Positions 37,909 to 51,075 of a DNA stretch of 64,000 bases are shown piece by piece. This DNA comes from Panagrolaimus kolymaensis (Eukaryota > Nematoda > Chromadorea > Rhabditida > Panagrolaimidae), in NCBI GenBank assembly GCA_028622995.1, contig JAJQJQ010000008.1, positions 62,001 through 126,000 of the forward strand, written 5' to 3'. Under the pieces are notes generated by a model that worked only from the letters and a program-made list of their open reading frames with translations, was not told the DNA's origin and made no database searches. Each line of letters opens with the position of its first letter. Position 1 is the stretch's first letter. A program made the position numbers and the translations under genes.

Positions 37909-40762
37909 TTGACTTCAATTATTCAAAAAATAAAAATAAATATTGCGAAAATTAACCATAAAAAGGAAGCTTCAAAACAAAAATTTTGTAATACTTTTTC
38001 TATAAATAAAACCTGCATCACTTATGGAAAGTTTGAAGCCAGAATTTCGAGATTCAATAAAATAAAATTAAAAATATTGCGAAGAATAACCTTAAAAAGA
38101 TAGCTTCAAAACAAAAATTTATTAATAGATTTGCTATTTTTAACGCCTCCACAATGAATGGAACATTTGAAGCTTGACTTCAATTATTCAAAAAATAAAA
38201 ATAAATATTGCGAAGAATAACCTTAAAAAGTTAGCTTCAAAACAAAAATTTATTAATAGATTTGCTATTTTTAACGCCTCCACAATGAATGGAACATTTG
38301 AAGCTTGACTTCAATTATTCAAAAAATAAAAATAAATATTGCGAAGAATAACCTTAAAAAGTTAGCTTCAAAACAAAAATTTTGTAATAGCATTGCTATT
38401 TTTAACGCCCCCACCAAGAATGGAACGTTTGAAGCTAGAATTTCGAGATTCAATAAAATAAAATTAAAAATATTGCGAAGAATAACCTTAAAAAGATAGC
38501 TTCAAAACAAAAATTTATTAATAGATTTGCTATTTTTAACGCCTCCACAATGAATGGAACATTTGAAGCTTGACTTCAATTATTCAAAAAATAAAAATAA
38601 ATATTGCGAAAATTAACCATAAAAAGGAAGCTTCAAAACAAAAATTTTGTAATACTTTTTCTATAAATAAAACCTGCATCACTTATGGAAAGTTTGAAGC
38701 CAGAATTTCGAGATTCAATAAAATAAAATTAAAAATATTGCGAAGAATAACCTTAAAAAGATAGCTTCAAAACAAAAATTTATTAATAGATTTGCTATTT
38801 TTAACGCCTCCACAATGAATGGAACATTTGAAGCTTGACTTCAATTATTCAAAAAATAAAAATAAATATTGCGAAGAATAACCTTAAAAAGTTAGCTTCA
38901 AAACAAAAATTTTGTAATAGCATTGCTATTTTTAACGCCTCCACCAAGAATGGAACGTTTGAAGCTAGAATTTCGAGATTAAATAAAATAAAATTAAAAA
39001 TATTGCGAAGAATAACCTTAAAAAGTTAGCTTCAAAACAAAAATTTTGTAATAGCATTGCTATTTTTAACGCCTCCACCAAGAATGGAACGTTTGAAGCT
39101 AGAATTTCGAGATTAAATAAAATAAAATTAAAAATATTGCGAAGAATAACCTTAAAAAGTTAGCTTCAAAACAAAAATTTTGTAATAGCATTGCTATTTT
39201 TAACGCCCCCACCAAGAATGGAACGTTTGAAGCTAGAATTTCGAGATTCAATAAAATAAAATTAAAAATATTGCGAAGAATAACCTTAAAAAGTTAGCTT
39301 CAAAACAAAAATTTTGTAATAGCATTGCTATTTTTAACGCCTCCACCAAGAATGGAACGTTTGAAGCTAGAAATTCGAGATATAATAAAATAAAATTAAA
39401 AATATTGCGAAGAATAACCTTAAAAAGTTAGCTTCAAAACAAAAATTTTGTAATAGCATTGCTATTTTTAACGCCCCCACCAAGAATGGAACGTTTGAAG
39501 CTAGAATTTCGAGATTCAATAAAATAAAATTAAAAATATTGCGAAGAATAACCTTAAAAAGTTAGCTTCAAAACAAAAATTTTGTAATAGCATTGCTATT
39601 TTTAACGCCTCCACCAAGAATGGAACGTTTGAAGCTAGAAATTCGAGATATAATAAAATAAAATTAAAAATATTGCGAAGAATAACCTTAAAAAGTTAGC
39701 TTCAAAACAAAAATTTTGTAATAGCATTGCTATTTTTAACGCCTCCACCAAGAATGGAACGTTTGAAGCTAGAATTTCGAGATTAAATAAAATAAAATTA
39801 AAAATATTGCGAAGAATAACCTTAAAAAGTTAGCTTCAAAACAAAAATTTTGTAATAGCATTGCTATTTTTAACGCCTCCACAATGAATGGAACATTTGA
39901 AGCTTGACTTCAATTATTCAAAAAATAAAAATAAATATTGCGAAGAATAACCTTAAAAAGTTAGCTTCAAAACAAAAATTTTGTAATAGCATTGCTATTT
40001 TTAACGCCTCCACCAAGAATGGAACGTTTGAAGCTAGAATTTCGAGATTAAATAAAATAAAATTAAAAATATTGCGAAGAATAACCTTAAAAAGTTAGCT
40101 TCAAAACAAAAATTTTGTAATAGCATTGCTATTTTTAACGCCTCCACCAAGAATGGAACGTTTGAAGCTAGAATTTCGAGATTAAATAAAATAAAATTAA
40201 AAATATTGCGAAGAATAACCTTAAAAAGTTAGCTTCAAAACAAAAATTTTGTAATAGCATTGCTATTTTTAACGCCTCCACAATGAATGGAACGTTTGAA
40301 GCTTGACTTCAATTATTCAAAAAATAAAAATAAATATTGCGAAGAATAACCTTAAAAAGTTAGCTTCAAAACAAAAATTTTGTAATAGCATTGCTATTTT
40401 TAACGCCTCCACCAAGAATGGAACGTTTGAAGCTAGAATTTCGAGATTAAATAAAATAAAATTAAAAATATTGCGAAGAATAACCTTAAAAAGTTAGCTT
40501 CAAAACAAAAATTTTGTAATAGCATTGCTATTTTTAACGCCTCCACAATGAATGGAACGTTTGAAGCTTGACTTCAATTATTCAAAAAATAAAAATAAAT
40601 ATTGCGAAAATTAACCATAAAAAGGAAGCTTCAAAACAAAAATTTTGTAATACTTTTTCTATAAATAAAACCTGCATCACTTATGGAAAGTTTGAAGCCA
40701 GAATTTCGAGATTCAATAAAATAAAATTAAAAATATTGCGAAGAATAACCTTAAAAAGATAG
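37909..40762 (-). repeat. Left-arm class III monomers (three copies)
   Basis: The class III box, here read as CCTGCATCACTTATGG, occurs in units at 37909-38103, 38570-38764 and 40568-40762, each followed by GATAGC and ATTAATAGATTTGC monomers. These copies read GGAAAGTTTGAAGCC, whereas block 1 class III units correspond to GGAATGTTTGAAGCC. The arm copies therefore form their own sub-lineage. Each has a mirror partner in the right arm. Confidence 0.88.
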
Positions 40763-42146
40763 CTTCAAAACAAAAATTTATTAATAGATTTGCTATTTTT
40801 AACGCCTCCACAATGAATGGAACGTTTGAAGCTTGACTTCAATTATTCAAAAAATAAAAATAAATATTGCGAAGAATAACCTTAAAAAGTTAGCTTCAAA
40901 ACAAAAATTTTGTAATAGCATTGCTATTTTTAACGCCTCCACCAAGAATGGAACGTTTGAAGCTAGAATTTCGAGATTAAATAAAATAAAATTAAAAATA
41001 TTGCGAAGAATAACCTTAAAAAGTTAGCTTCAAAACAAAAATTTTGTAATAGCATTGCTATTTTTAACGCCTCCACCAAGAATGGAACGTTTGAAGCTAG
41101 AAATTCGAGATATAATAAAATAAAATTAAAAATATTGCGAAGAATAACCTTAAAAAGTTAGCTTCAAAACAAAAATTTTGTAATAGCATTGCTATTTTTA
41201 ACGCCTCCACCAAGAATGGAACGTTTGAAGCTAGAAATTCGAGATATAATAAAATAAAATTAAAAATATTGCGAAGAATAACCTTAAAAGTTAGCTTCAA
41301 AACAAAAATTTTGTAATAGCATTGCTATTTTTAACGCCTCCATCAAGAATGGAACGTTTGAAGCTTGACTTCAATTATTCAATAAATAAAAATAAATATT
41401 GCGAAGAATAACCTTAAAAAGATAGCTTCAAAACAAAAATTTAGTAATAGATTTGCTATTTTTAACGCCTCCACAATGAATGGAACGTTTGAAGCTTGAC
41501 TTCAATTATTCAAAAAATAAAAATAAATATTGCGAAGAATAACCTTAAAAAGTTAGCTTCAAAACAAAAATTTTGTAATAGCATTGCTATTTTTAACGCC
41601 TCCATCAAGAATGGAACGTTTGAAGCTTGACTTCAATTATTCAATAAATAAAAATAAATATTGCGAAGAATAACCTTAAAAAGTTAGCTTCAAAACAAAA
41701 ATTTTGTAATAGCATTGCTATTTTTAACGCCTCCACCAAGAATGGAACGTTTGAAGCTAGAATTTCGAGATTCAATAAAATAAAATTAAAAATATTGCGA
41801 AGAATAACCTTAAAAAGTTAGCTTCAAAACAAAAATTTAGTAATAGATTTGCTATTTTTAACGCCTCCACAATGAATGGAACGTTTGAAGCTAGAATTTC
41901 GAGATTCAATAAAATAAAATTAAAAATATTGCGAAGAATAACCTTAAAAAGTTAGCTTCAAAACAAAAATTTTGTAATAGCATTGCTATTTTTAACGCCT
42001 CCACCAAGAATGGAACGTTTGAAGCTAGAATTTCGAGATTCAATAAAATAAAATTAAAAATATTGCGAAGAATAACCTTAAAAAGTTAGCTTCAAAACAA
42101 AAATTTTGTAATAGCATTGCTATTTTTAACGCCTCCACCAAGAATG

Positions 42147-43066
42147 GAACGTTTGAAGCTAGAATTTCGAGATTCAATAAAATAAAATTAAAAATATTGC
42201 GAAGAATAACCTTAAAAAGTTAGCTTCAAAACAAAAATTTTGTAATAGCATTGCTATTTTTAACGCCTCCACCAAGAATGGAACGTTTGAAGCTTGACTA
42301 CAATTATTCAATAAATAAAAATAAATATTGCGAAGAATAACCTTAAAAAGATAGCTTCAAAACAAAAATTTTGTAATAGCATTGCTATTTTTAACGCCTC
42401 CACAATGAATGGAACGTTTGAAGCTTGACTTCAATTATTCAATAAATAAAAATAAATATTGCGAAGAATAACCTTAAAAAGTTAGCTTCAAAACAAAAAT
42501 TTTGTAATAGCATTGCTATTTTTAACGCCTCCACCAAGAATGGAATGTTTGAAGCTAGAATTTCGAGATTCAATAAAATAAAATTAAAAATATTGCGAAG
42601 AATAACCTTAAAAAGTTAGCTTCAAAACAAAAATTTTGTAATAGCATTGCTATTTTTAACGCCTCCACCAAGAATGGAACGTTTGAAGCTTGACTACAAT
42701 TATTCAATAAATAAAAATAAATATTGCGAAGAATAACCTTAAAAAGATAGCTTCAAAACAAAAATTTTGTAATAGCATTGCTATTTTTAACGCCTCCACA
42801 ATGAATGGAACGTTTGAAGCTTGACTTCAATTATTCAATAAATAAAAATAAATATTGCGAAGAATAACCTTAAAAAGTTAGCTTCAAAACAAAAATTTTG
42901 TAATAGCATTGCTATTTTTAACGCCTCCACCAAGAATGGAATGTTTGAAGCTAGAATTTCGAGATTCAATAAAATAAAATTAAAAATATTGCGAAGAATA
43001 ACCTTAAAAAGTTAGCTTCAAAACAAAAATTTTGTAATAGAATTGCTATTTTTAACGCCTCCACCA
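42147..43066 (-). repeat. 396-bp trimer higher-order repeat (left arm)
   Basis: A class I unit with GGAATGTTTGAAGCTAG occurs at 42541 and 42937, 396 bp apart (134+131+131). It alternates with class II units ending GACTTCAATT and GACTACAATT. The same trimer, with the CATTCC variant in F orientation, occurs at 44381/44777 and 45566/45962 in the right arm. Confidence 0.85.
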
Positions 43067-43436
43067 AGAATGGAACGTTTGAAGCTTGACTACAATTATT
43101 CAATAAATAAAAATAAATATTGCGAAGAATAACCTTAAAAAGATAGCTTCAAAACAAAAATTTTGTAATAGCATTGCTATTTTTAACGCCTCCACCAAGA
43201 ATGGAACGTTTGAAGCTTGACTTCAATTATTCAATAAATAAAAATAAATATTGCGAAGAATAACCTTAAAAAGATAGCTTCAAAACAAAAATTTTGTAAT
43301 AGCATTGCTATTTTTAACGCCTCCACCAAGAATGGAACGTTTGAAGCTTGACTTCAATTATTCAATAAATAAAAATAAATATTGCGAAGAATAACCTTAA
43401 AAAGATAGCTTCAAAACAAAAATTTAGTAATAGATT

Positions 43437-43460
43437 TGCTATTTTTAAAGCTTCAAACGT
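43437..43460. other. Divergent strand-switch junction 2 (palindrome centre)
   Basis: Inverted sequence reads GCTATTTTTAA to 43448, where it would normally continue CGCCTCC. It is followed directly by AGCTTCAAACGTTCC in F orientation. One A is ambiguous, so microhomology is about 1 bp. No foreign sequence lies at the join. The orientation changes here from reverse to forward and stays forward to the end of the window. Confidence 0.95.
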
Positions 43461-44007
43461 TCCATTCTTGGTGGAGGCGTTAAAAATAGCAATGCTATTA
43501 CAAAATTTTTGTTTTGAAGCTAACTTTTTAAGGTTATTCTTCGCGATATTTTTAATTTTATTTTATTGAATCTCGAAATTCTAGCTTCAAACGTTCCATT
43601 CTTGGTGGAGGCGTTAAAAATAGCAATGCTATTACAAAATTTTTGTTTTGAAGCTATCTTTTTAAGGTTATTCTTCGCAATATTTATTTTTATTTATTGA
43701 ATAATTGAAGTCAAGCTTCAAACGTTCCATTCTTGGTGGAGGCGTTAAAAATAGCAATGCTATTACAAAATTTTTGTTTTGAAGCTATCTTTTTAAGGTT
43801 ATTCTTCGCAATATTTATTTTTATTTATTGAATAATTGAAGTCAAGCTTCAAACGTTCCATTCTTGGTGGAGGCGTTAAAAATAGCAATGCTATTACAAA
43901 ATTTTTGTTTTGAAGCTAACTTTTTAAGGTTATTCTTCGCAATATTTATTTTTATTTTTTGAATAATTGAAGTCAAGCTTCAAACGTTCCATTCATTGTG
44001 GAGGCGT
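43449..44007 (+). repeat. Unpaired spacer at palindrome centre (~560 bp, four monomers)
   Basis: Left-arm unit 43332-43447 (GCAAATCT, ACTAAATT, GCTATC) matches the right-arm unit starting near 44008, not the sequence directly at the join. Four F monomers (class I, then three class II) therefore sit between the arms. The first carries a private CTTCGCGATATT at about 43541. If transcribed or single-stranded, this would be the loop. Confidence 0.75.
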
Positions 44008-46310
44008 TAAAAATAGCAAATCTATTACTAAATTTTTGTTTTGAAGCTATCTTTTTAAGGTTATTCTTCGCAATATTTATTTTTATTTATTGAATAATTG
44101 AAGTCAAGCTTCAAACGTTCCATTCTTGGTGGAGGCGTTAAAAATAGCAATGCTATTACAAAATTTTTGTTTTGAAGCTATCTTTTTAAGGTTATTCTTC
44201 GCAATATTTATTTTTATTTATTGAATAATTGTAGTCAAGCTTCAAACGTTCCATTCTTGGTGGAGGCGTTAAAAATAGCAATGCTATTACAAAATTTTTG
44301 TTTTGAAGCTAACTTTTTAAGGTTATTCTTCGCAATATTTTTAATTTTATTTTATTGAATCTCGAAATTCTAGCTTCAAACATTCCATTCTTGGTGGAGG
44401 CGTTAAAAATAGCAATGCTATTACAAAATTTTTGTTTTGAAGCTAACTTTTTAAGGTTATTCTTCGCAATATTTATTTTTATTTATTGAATAATTGAAGT
44501 CAAGCTTCAAACGTTCCATTCATTGTGGAGGCGTTAAAAATAGCAATGCTATTACAAAATTTTTGTTTTGAAGCTATCTTTTTAAGGTTATTCTTCGCAA
44601 TATTTATTTTTATTTATTGAATAATTGTAGTCAAGCTTCAAACGTTCCATTCTTGGTGGAGGCGTTAAAAATAGCAATGCTATTACAAAATTTTTGTTTT
44701 GAAGCTAACTTTTTAAGGTTATTCTTCGCAATATTTTTAATTTTATTTTATTGAATCTCGAAATTCTAGCTTCAAACATTCCATTCTTGGTGGAGGCGTT
44801 AAAAATAGCAATGCTATTACAAAATTTTTGTTTTGAAGCTAACTTTTTAAGGTTATTCTTCGCAATATTTATTTTTATTTATTGAATAATTGTAGTCAAG
44901 CTTCAAACGTTCCATTCTTGGTGGAGGCGTTAAAAATAGCAATGCTATTACAAAATTTTTGTTTTGAAGCTATCTTTTTAAGGTTATTCTTCGCAATATT
45001 TATTTTTATTTATTGAATAATTGAAGTCAAGCTTCAAACGTTCCATTCTTGGTGGAGGCGTTAAAAATAGCAATGCTATTACAAAATTTTTGTTTTGAAG
45101 CTAACTTTTTAAGGTTATTCTTCGCAATATTTATTTTTATTTTTTGAATAATTGAAGTCAAGCTTCAAACGTTCCATTCATTGTGGAGGCGTTAAAAATA
45201 GCAAATCTATTACTAAATTTTTGTTTTGAAGCTATCTTTTTAAGGTTATTCTTCGCAATATTTATTTTTATTTATTGAATAATTGAAGTCAAGCTTCAAA
45301 CGTTCCATTCTTGGTGGAGGCGTTAAAAATAGCAATGCTATTACAAAATTTTTGTTTTGAAGCTATCTTTTTAAGGTTATTCTTCGCAATATTTATTTTT
45401 ATTTATTGAATAATTGTAGTCAAGCTTCAAACGTTCCATTCTTGGTGGAGGCGTTAAAAATAGCAATGCTATTACAAAATTTTTGTTTTGAAGCTAACTT
45501 TTTAAGGTTATTCTTCGCAATATTTTTAATTTTATTTTATTGAATCTCGAAATTCTAGCTTCAAACATTCCATTCTTGGTGGAGGCGTTAAAAATAGCAA
45601 TGCTATTACAAAATTTTTGTTTTGAAGCTAACTTTTTAAGGTTATTCTTCGCAATATTTATTTTTATTTATTGAATAATTGAAGTCAAGCTTCAAACGTT
45701 CCATTCATTGTGGAGGCGTTAAAAATAGCAATGCTATTACAAAATTTTTGTTTTGAAGCTATCTTTTTAAGGTTATTCTTCGCAATATTTATTTTTATTT
45801 ATTGAATAATTGTAGTCAAGCTTCAAACGTTCCATTCTTGGTGGAGGCGTTAAAAATAGCAATGCTATTACAAAATTTTTGTTTTGAAGCTAACTTTTTA
45901 AGGTTATTCTTCGCAATATTTTTAATTTTATTTTATTGAATCTCGAAATTCTAGCTTCAAACATTCCATTCTTGGTGGAGGCGTTAAAAATAGCAATGCT
46001 ATTACAAAATTTTTGTTTTGAAGCTAACTTTTTAAGGTTATTCTTCGCAATATTTATTTTTATTTATTGAATAATTGAAGTCAAGCTTCAAACGTTCCAT
46101 TCATTGTGGAGGCGTTAAAAATAGCAATGCTATTACAAAATTTTTGTTTTGAAGCTATCTTTTTAAGGTTATTCTTCGCAATATTTATTTTTATTTATTG
46201 AATAATTGTAGTCAAGCTTCAAACGTTCCATTCTTGGTGGAGGCGTTAAAAATAGCAATGCTATTACAAAATTTTTGTTTTGAAGCTAACTTTTTAAGGT
46301 TATTCTTCGC
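43940..46310 (+). repeat. Right-arm duplication with 1185-bp period (9 monomers)
   Basis: The ordered set of variants around the unit with GCAAATCTATTACTAAA recurs 1185 bp later (TCTATTACTA at 44021 and 45206). The pair of CAAACATTCC units at 44381/44777 recurs at 45566/45962, again 1185 bp away. The left arm has only one such set (42541/42937). The duplication accounts for most of the shift in mirrored coordinate sum from 87455 to 88506. Confidence 0.87.
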
Positions 46311-47612
46311 AATATTTTTAATTTTATTTTATTGAATCTCGAAATTCTAGCTTCAAACGTTCCATTCTTGGTGGAGGCGTTAAAAATAGCAATGCTATTA
46401 CAAAATTTTTGTTTTGAAGCTAACTTTTTAAGGTTATTCTTCGCAATATTTTTAATTTTATTTTATTGAATCTCGAAATTCTAGCTTCAAACGTTCCATT
46501 CTTGGTGGAGGCGTTAAAAATAGCAATGCTATTACAAAATTTTTGTTTTGAAGCTAACTTTTTAAGGTTATTCTTCGCAATATTTTTAATTTTATTTTAT
46601 TGAATCTCGAAATTCTAGCTTCAAACGTTCCATTCATTGTGGAGGCGTTAAAAATAGCAAATCTATTACTAAATTTTTGTTTTGAAGCTATCTTTTTAAG
46701 GTTATTCTTCGCAATATTTATTTTTATTTTTTGAATAATTGAAGTCAAGCTTCAAATGTTCCATTCATTGTGGAGGCGTTAAAAATAGCAAATCTATTAA
46801 TAAATTTTTGTTTTGAAGCTAACTTTTTAAGGTTATTCTTCGCAATATTTATTTTTATTTTTTGAATAATTGAAGTCAAGCTTCAAATGTTCCATTCATT
46901 GTGGAGGCGTTAAAAATAGCAAATCTATTACAAAATTTTTGTTTTGAAGCTAACTTTTTAAGGTTATTCTTCGCAATATTTATTTTTATTTTTTGAATAA
47001 TTGAAGTCAAGCTTCAAACGTTCCATTCATTGTGGAGGCGTTAAAAATAGCAAATCTATTACTAAATTTTTGTTTTGAAGCTATCTTTTTAAGGTTATTC
47101 TTCGCAATATTTATTTTTATTTATTGAATAATTGAAGTCAAGCTTCAAACGTTCCATTCTTGATGGAGGCGTTAAAAATAGCAATGCTATTACAAAATTT
47201 TTGTTTTGAAGCTAACTTTTAAGGTTATTCTTCGCAATATTTTTAATTTTATTTTATTATATCTCGAATTTCTAGCTTCAAACGTTCCATTCTTGGTGGA
47301 GGCGTTAAAAATAGCAATGCTATTACAAAATTTTTGTTTTGAAGCTAACTTTTTAAGGTTATTCTTCGCAATATTTTTAATTTTATTTTATTGAGTCTCG
47401 AAATTCTAGCTTCAAACGTTCCATTCTTGGTGGAGGCGTTAAAAATAGCAATGCTATTACAAAATTTTTGTTTTGAAGCTAACTTTTTAAGGTTATTCTT
47501 CGCAATATTTTTAATTTTATTTTATTATATCTCGAATTTCTAGCTTCAAACGTTCCATTCTTGGTGGAGGCGTTAAAAATAGCAATGCTATTACAAAATT
47601 TTTGTTTTGAAG

Positions 47613-49211
47613 CTAACTTTTTAAGGTTATTCTTCGCAATATTTTTAATTTTATTTTATTTAATCTCGAAATTCTAGCTTCAAACGTTCCATTCTTGGTG
47701 GAGGCGTTAAAAATAGCAATGCTATTACAAAATTTTTGTTTTGAAGCTAACTTTTTAAGGTTATTCTTCGCAATATTTATTTTTATTTTTTGAATAATTG
47801 AAGTCAAGCTTCAAACGTTCCATTCATTGTGGAGGCGTTAAAAATAGCAAATCTATTAATAAATTTTTGTTTTGAAGCTATCTTTTTAAGGTTATTCTTC
47901 GCAATATTTTTAATTTTATTTTATTGAATCTCGAAATTCTGGCTTCAAACTTTCCATAAGTGATGCAGGTTTTATTTATAGAAAAAGTATTACAAAATTT
48001 TTGTTTTGAAGCTTCCTTTTTATGGTTAATTTTCGCAATATTTATTTTTATTTTTTGAATAATTGAAGTCAAGCTTCAAACGTTCCATTCATTGTGGAGG
48101 CGTTAAAAATAGCAATGCTATTACAAAATTTTTGTTTTGAAGCTAACTTTTTAAGGTTATTCTTCGCAATATTTTTAATTTTATTTTATTTAATCTCGAA
48201 ATTCTAGCTTCAAACGTTCCATTCTTGGTGGAGGCGTTAAAAATAGCAATGCTATTACAAAATTTTTGTTTTGAAGCTAACTTTTTAAGGTTATTCTTCG
48301 CAATATTTATTTTTATTTTTTGAATAATTGAAGTCAAGCTTCAAACGTTCCATTCATTGTGGAGGCGTTAAAAATAGCAATGCTATTACAAAATTTTTGT
48401 TTTGAAGCTAACTTTTTAAGGTTATTCTTCGCAATATTTTTAATTTTATTTTATTTAATCTCGAAATTCTAGCTTCAAACGTTCCATTCTTGGTGGAGGC
48501 CTTAAAAATAGCAATGCTATTACAAAATTTTTGTTTTGAAGCTAACTTTTTAAGGTTATTCTTCGCAATATTTTTAATTTTATTTTATTTAATCTCGAAA
48601 TTCTAGCTTCAAACGTTCCATTCTTGGTGGAGGCGTTAAAAATAGCAATGCTATTACAAAATTTTTGTTTTGAAGCTAACTTTTTAAGGTTATTCTTCGC
48701 AATATTTTTAATTTTATTTTATTGAATCTCGAAATTCTAGCTTCAAACGTTCCATTCTTGGTGGAGGCGTTAAAAATAGCAATGCTATTACAAAATTTTT
48801 GTTTTGAAGCTAACTTTTTAAGGTTATTCTTCGCAATATTTTTAATTTTATTTTATTATATCTCGAATTTCTAGCTTCAAACGTTCCATTCTTATTGGAG
48901 GCGTTAAAAATAGCAATGCTATTACAAAATTTTTGTTTTGAAGCTAACTTTTTAAGGTTATTCTTCGCAATATTTTTAATTTTATTTTATTTAATCTCGA
49001 AATTCTAGCTTCAAACGTTCCATTCTTGGTGGAGGCGTTAAAAATAGCAATGCTATTACAAAATTTTTGTTTTGAAGCTAACTTTTTAAGGTTATTCTTC
49101 GCAATATTTTTAATTTTATTTTATTATATCTCGAATTTCTAGCTTCAAACGTTCCATTCTTGGTGGAGGCGTTAAAAATAGCAATGCTATTACAAAATTT
49201 TTGTTTTGAAG
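47613..49211 (+). repeat. 1599-bp (12-monomer) higher-order repeat, copy 1
   Basis: Equivalent points at 47613, 47878 and 48143 recur at 49212, 49477 and 49742, all 1599 bp on. The unit contains one class III monomer (47878-48072) and a private GGAGGCCTTAAAA change near 48499. It differs from copy 2 in having CTTATTGG at 48891. Confidence 0.9.
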
Positions 49212-50810
49212 CTAACTTTTTAAGGTTATTCTTCGCAATATTTTTAATTTTATTTTATTTAATCTCGAAATTCTAGCTTCAAACGTTCCATTCTTGGTGG
49301 AGGCGTTAAAAATAGCAATGCTATTACAAAATTTTTGTTTTGAAGCTAACTTTTTAAGGTTATTCTTCGCAATATTTATTTTTATTTTTTGAATAATTGA
49401 AGTCAAGCTTCAAACGTTCCATTCATTGTGGAGGCGTTAAAAATAGCAAATCTATTAATAAATTTTTGTTTTGAAGCTATCTTTTTAAGGTTATTCTTCG
49501 CAATATTTTTAATTTTATTTTATTGAATCTCGAAATTCTGGCTTCAAACTTTCCATAAGTGATGCAGGTTTTATTTATAGAAAAAGTATTACAAAATTTT
49601 TGTTTTGAAGCTTCCTTTTTATGGTTAATTTTCGCAATATTTATTTTTATTTTTTGAATAATTGAAGTCAAGCTTCAAACGTTCCATTCATTGTGGAGGC
49701 GTTAAAAATAGCAATGCTATTACAAAATTTTTGTTTTGAAGCTAACTTTTTAAGGTTATTCTTCGCAATATTTTTAATTTTATTTTATTTAATCTCGAAA
49801 TTCTAGCTTCAAACGTTCCATTCTTGGTGGAGGCGTTAAAAATAGCAATGCTATTACAAAATTTTTGTTTTGAAGCTAACTTTTTAAGGTTATTCTTCGC
49901 AATATTTATTTTTATTTTTTGAATAATTGAAGTCAAGCTTCAAACGTTCCATTCATTGTGGAGGCGTTAAAAATAGCAATGCTATTACAAAATTTTTGTT
50001 TTGAAGCTAACTTTTTAAGGTTATTCTTCGCAATATTTTTAATTTTATTTTATTTAATCTCGAAATTCTAGCTTCAAACGTTCCATTCTTGGTGGAGGCC
50101 TTAAAAATAGCAATGCTATTACAAAATTTTTGTTTTGAAGCTAACTTTTTAAGGTTATTCTTCGCAATATTTTTAATTTTATTTTATTTAATCTCGAAAT
50201 TCTAGCTTCAAACGTTCCATTCTTGGTGGAGGCGTTAAAAATAGCAATGCTATTACAAAATTTTTGTTTTGAAGCTAACTTTTTAAGGTTATTCTTCGCA
50301 ATATTTTTAATTTTATTTTATTGAATCTCGAAATTCTAGCTTCAAACGTTCCATTCTTGGTGGGGGCGTTAAAAATAGCAATGCTATTACAAAATTTTTG
50401 TTTTGAAGCTAACTTTTTAAGGTTATTCTTCGCAATATTTTTAATTTTATTTTATTATATCTCGAATTTCTAGCTTCAAACGTTCCATTCTTGGTGGAGG
50501 CGTTAAAAATAGCAATGCTATTACAAAATTTTTGTTTTGAAGCTAACTTTTTAAGGTTATTCTTCGCAATATTTTTAATTTTATTTTATTGAATCTCGAA
50601 ATTCTAGCTTCAAACGTTCCATTCTTGGTGGGGGCGTTAAAAATAGCAATGCTATTACAAAATTTTTGTTTTGAAGCTAACTTTTTAAGGTTATTCTTCG
50701 CAATATTTTTAATTTTATTTTATTTAATCTCGAAATTCTAGCTTCAAACGTTCCATTCTTGGTGGAGGCGTTAAAAATAGCAATGCTATTACAAAATTTT
50801 TGTTTTGAAG
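49212..50810 (+). repeat. 1599-bp (12-monomer) higher-order repeat, copy 2
   Basis: Second copy of the unit, with its class III monomer at 49477-49671 and GGAGGCCTTAAAA near 50098. A partial third repeat starts at 50811 with class III at 51076-51270. The GGCCTT change is absent from the left arm, so the duplication took place within the right arm after the arms separated. Confidence 0.9.
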
Positions 50811-51075
50811 CTAACTTTTTAAGGTTATTCTTCGCAATATTTTTAATTTTATTTTATTTAATCTCGAAATTCTAGCTTCAAACGTTCCATTCTTGGTGGA
50901 GGCGTTAAAAATAGCAATGCTATTACAAAATTTTTGTTTTGAAGCTAACTTTTTAAGGTTATTCTTCGCAATATTTATTTTTATTTTTTGAATAATTGAA
51001 GTCAAGCTTCAAATGTTCCATTCATTGTGGAGGCGTTAAAAATAGCAAATCTATTAATAAATTTTTGTTTTGAAG

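Larger units (their letters stand above)
22503..43447 (-). repeat. Left arm of giant imperfect palindrome
   Basis: Read as reverse complement, this arm matches 44008-64000 in the order of rare variants. For mirrored sites the left and right coordinates add up to a locally constant sum: 87455 at the innermost match, then 88506, 88640, 89840, 90108, 88768, 88634, 87572, 87438 and 86503 at the outer end. Steps in the sum mark whole-monomer gains or losses, apart from occasional 1-bp offsets. Sample pairs: TTTGGAATAGC 35448 with 54650; CCAATAAG variants 35747, 34139 and 33603 with 54355, 55963 and 56499; GATAGC 22621 with 63877. The outer limit is set by the window edge. Confidence 0.88.
11796..43448 (-). 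repeat. Satellite block 2, inverted orientation
   Basis: About 31.65 kb of the same satellite in reverse complement, recognised by AATATTGCGAAGAATAACC, TTTTTAACGCCTCC and GGAACGTTTGAAGC. In order it contains a higher-order-repeat region with periods of 532/666 bp (about 12-29.9 kb), a pure class I region (29.9-37.5 kb), a mixed region with three class III monomers (37.5-41.3 kb), and a terminal region rich in the class II variant with AATAAATAAAAATAAAT (41.3-43.4 kb). Confidence 0.97.

Noticed and set aside
48891..48898. CTTATTGG at 48891 as another mirrored marker
   Set aside because: No left-arm partner exists near the expected position, so it is treated as a right-arm change or local conversion and not used as palindrome evidence.
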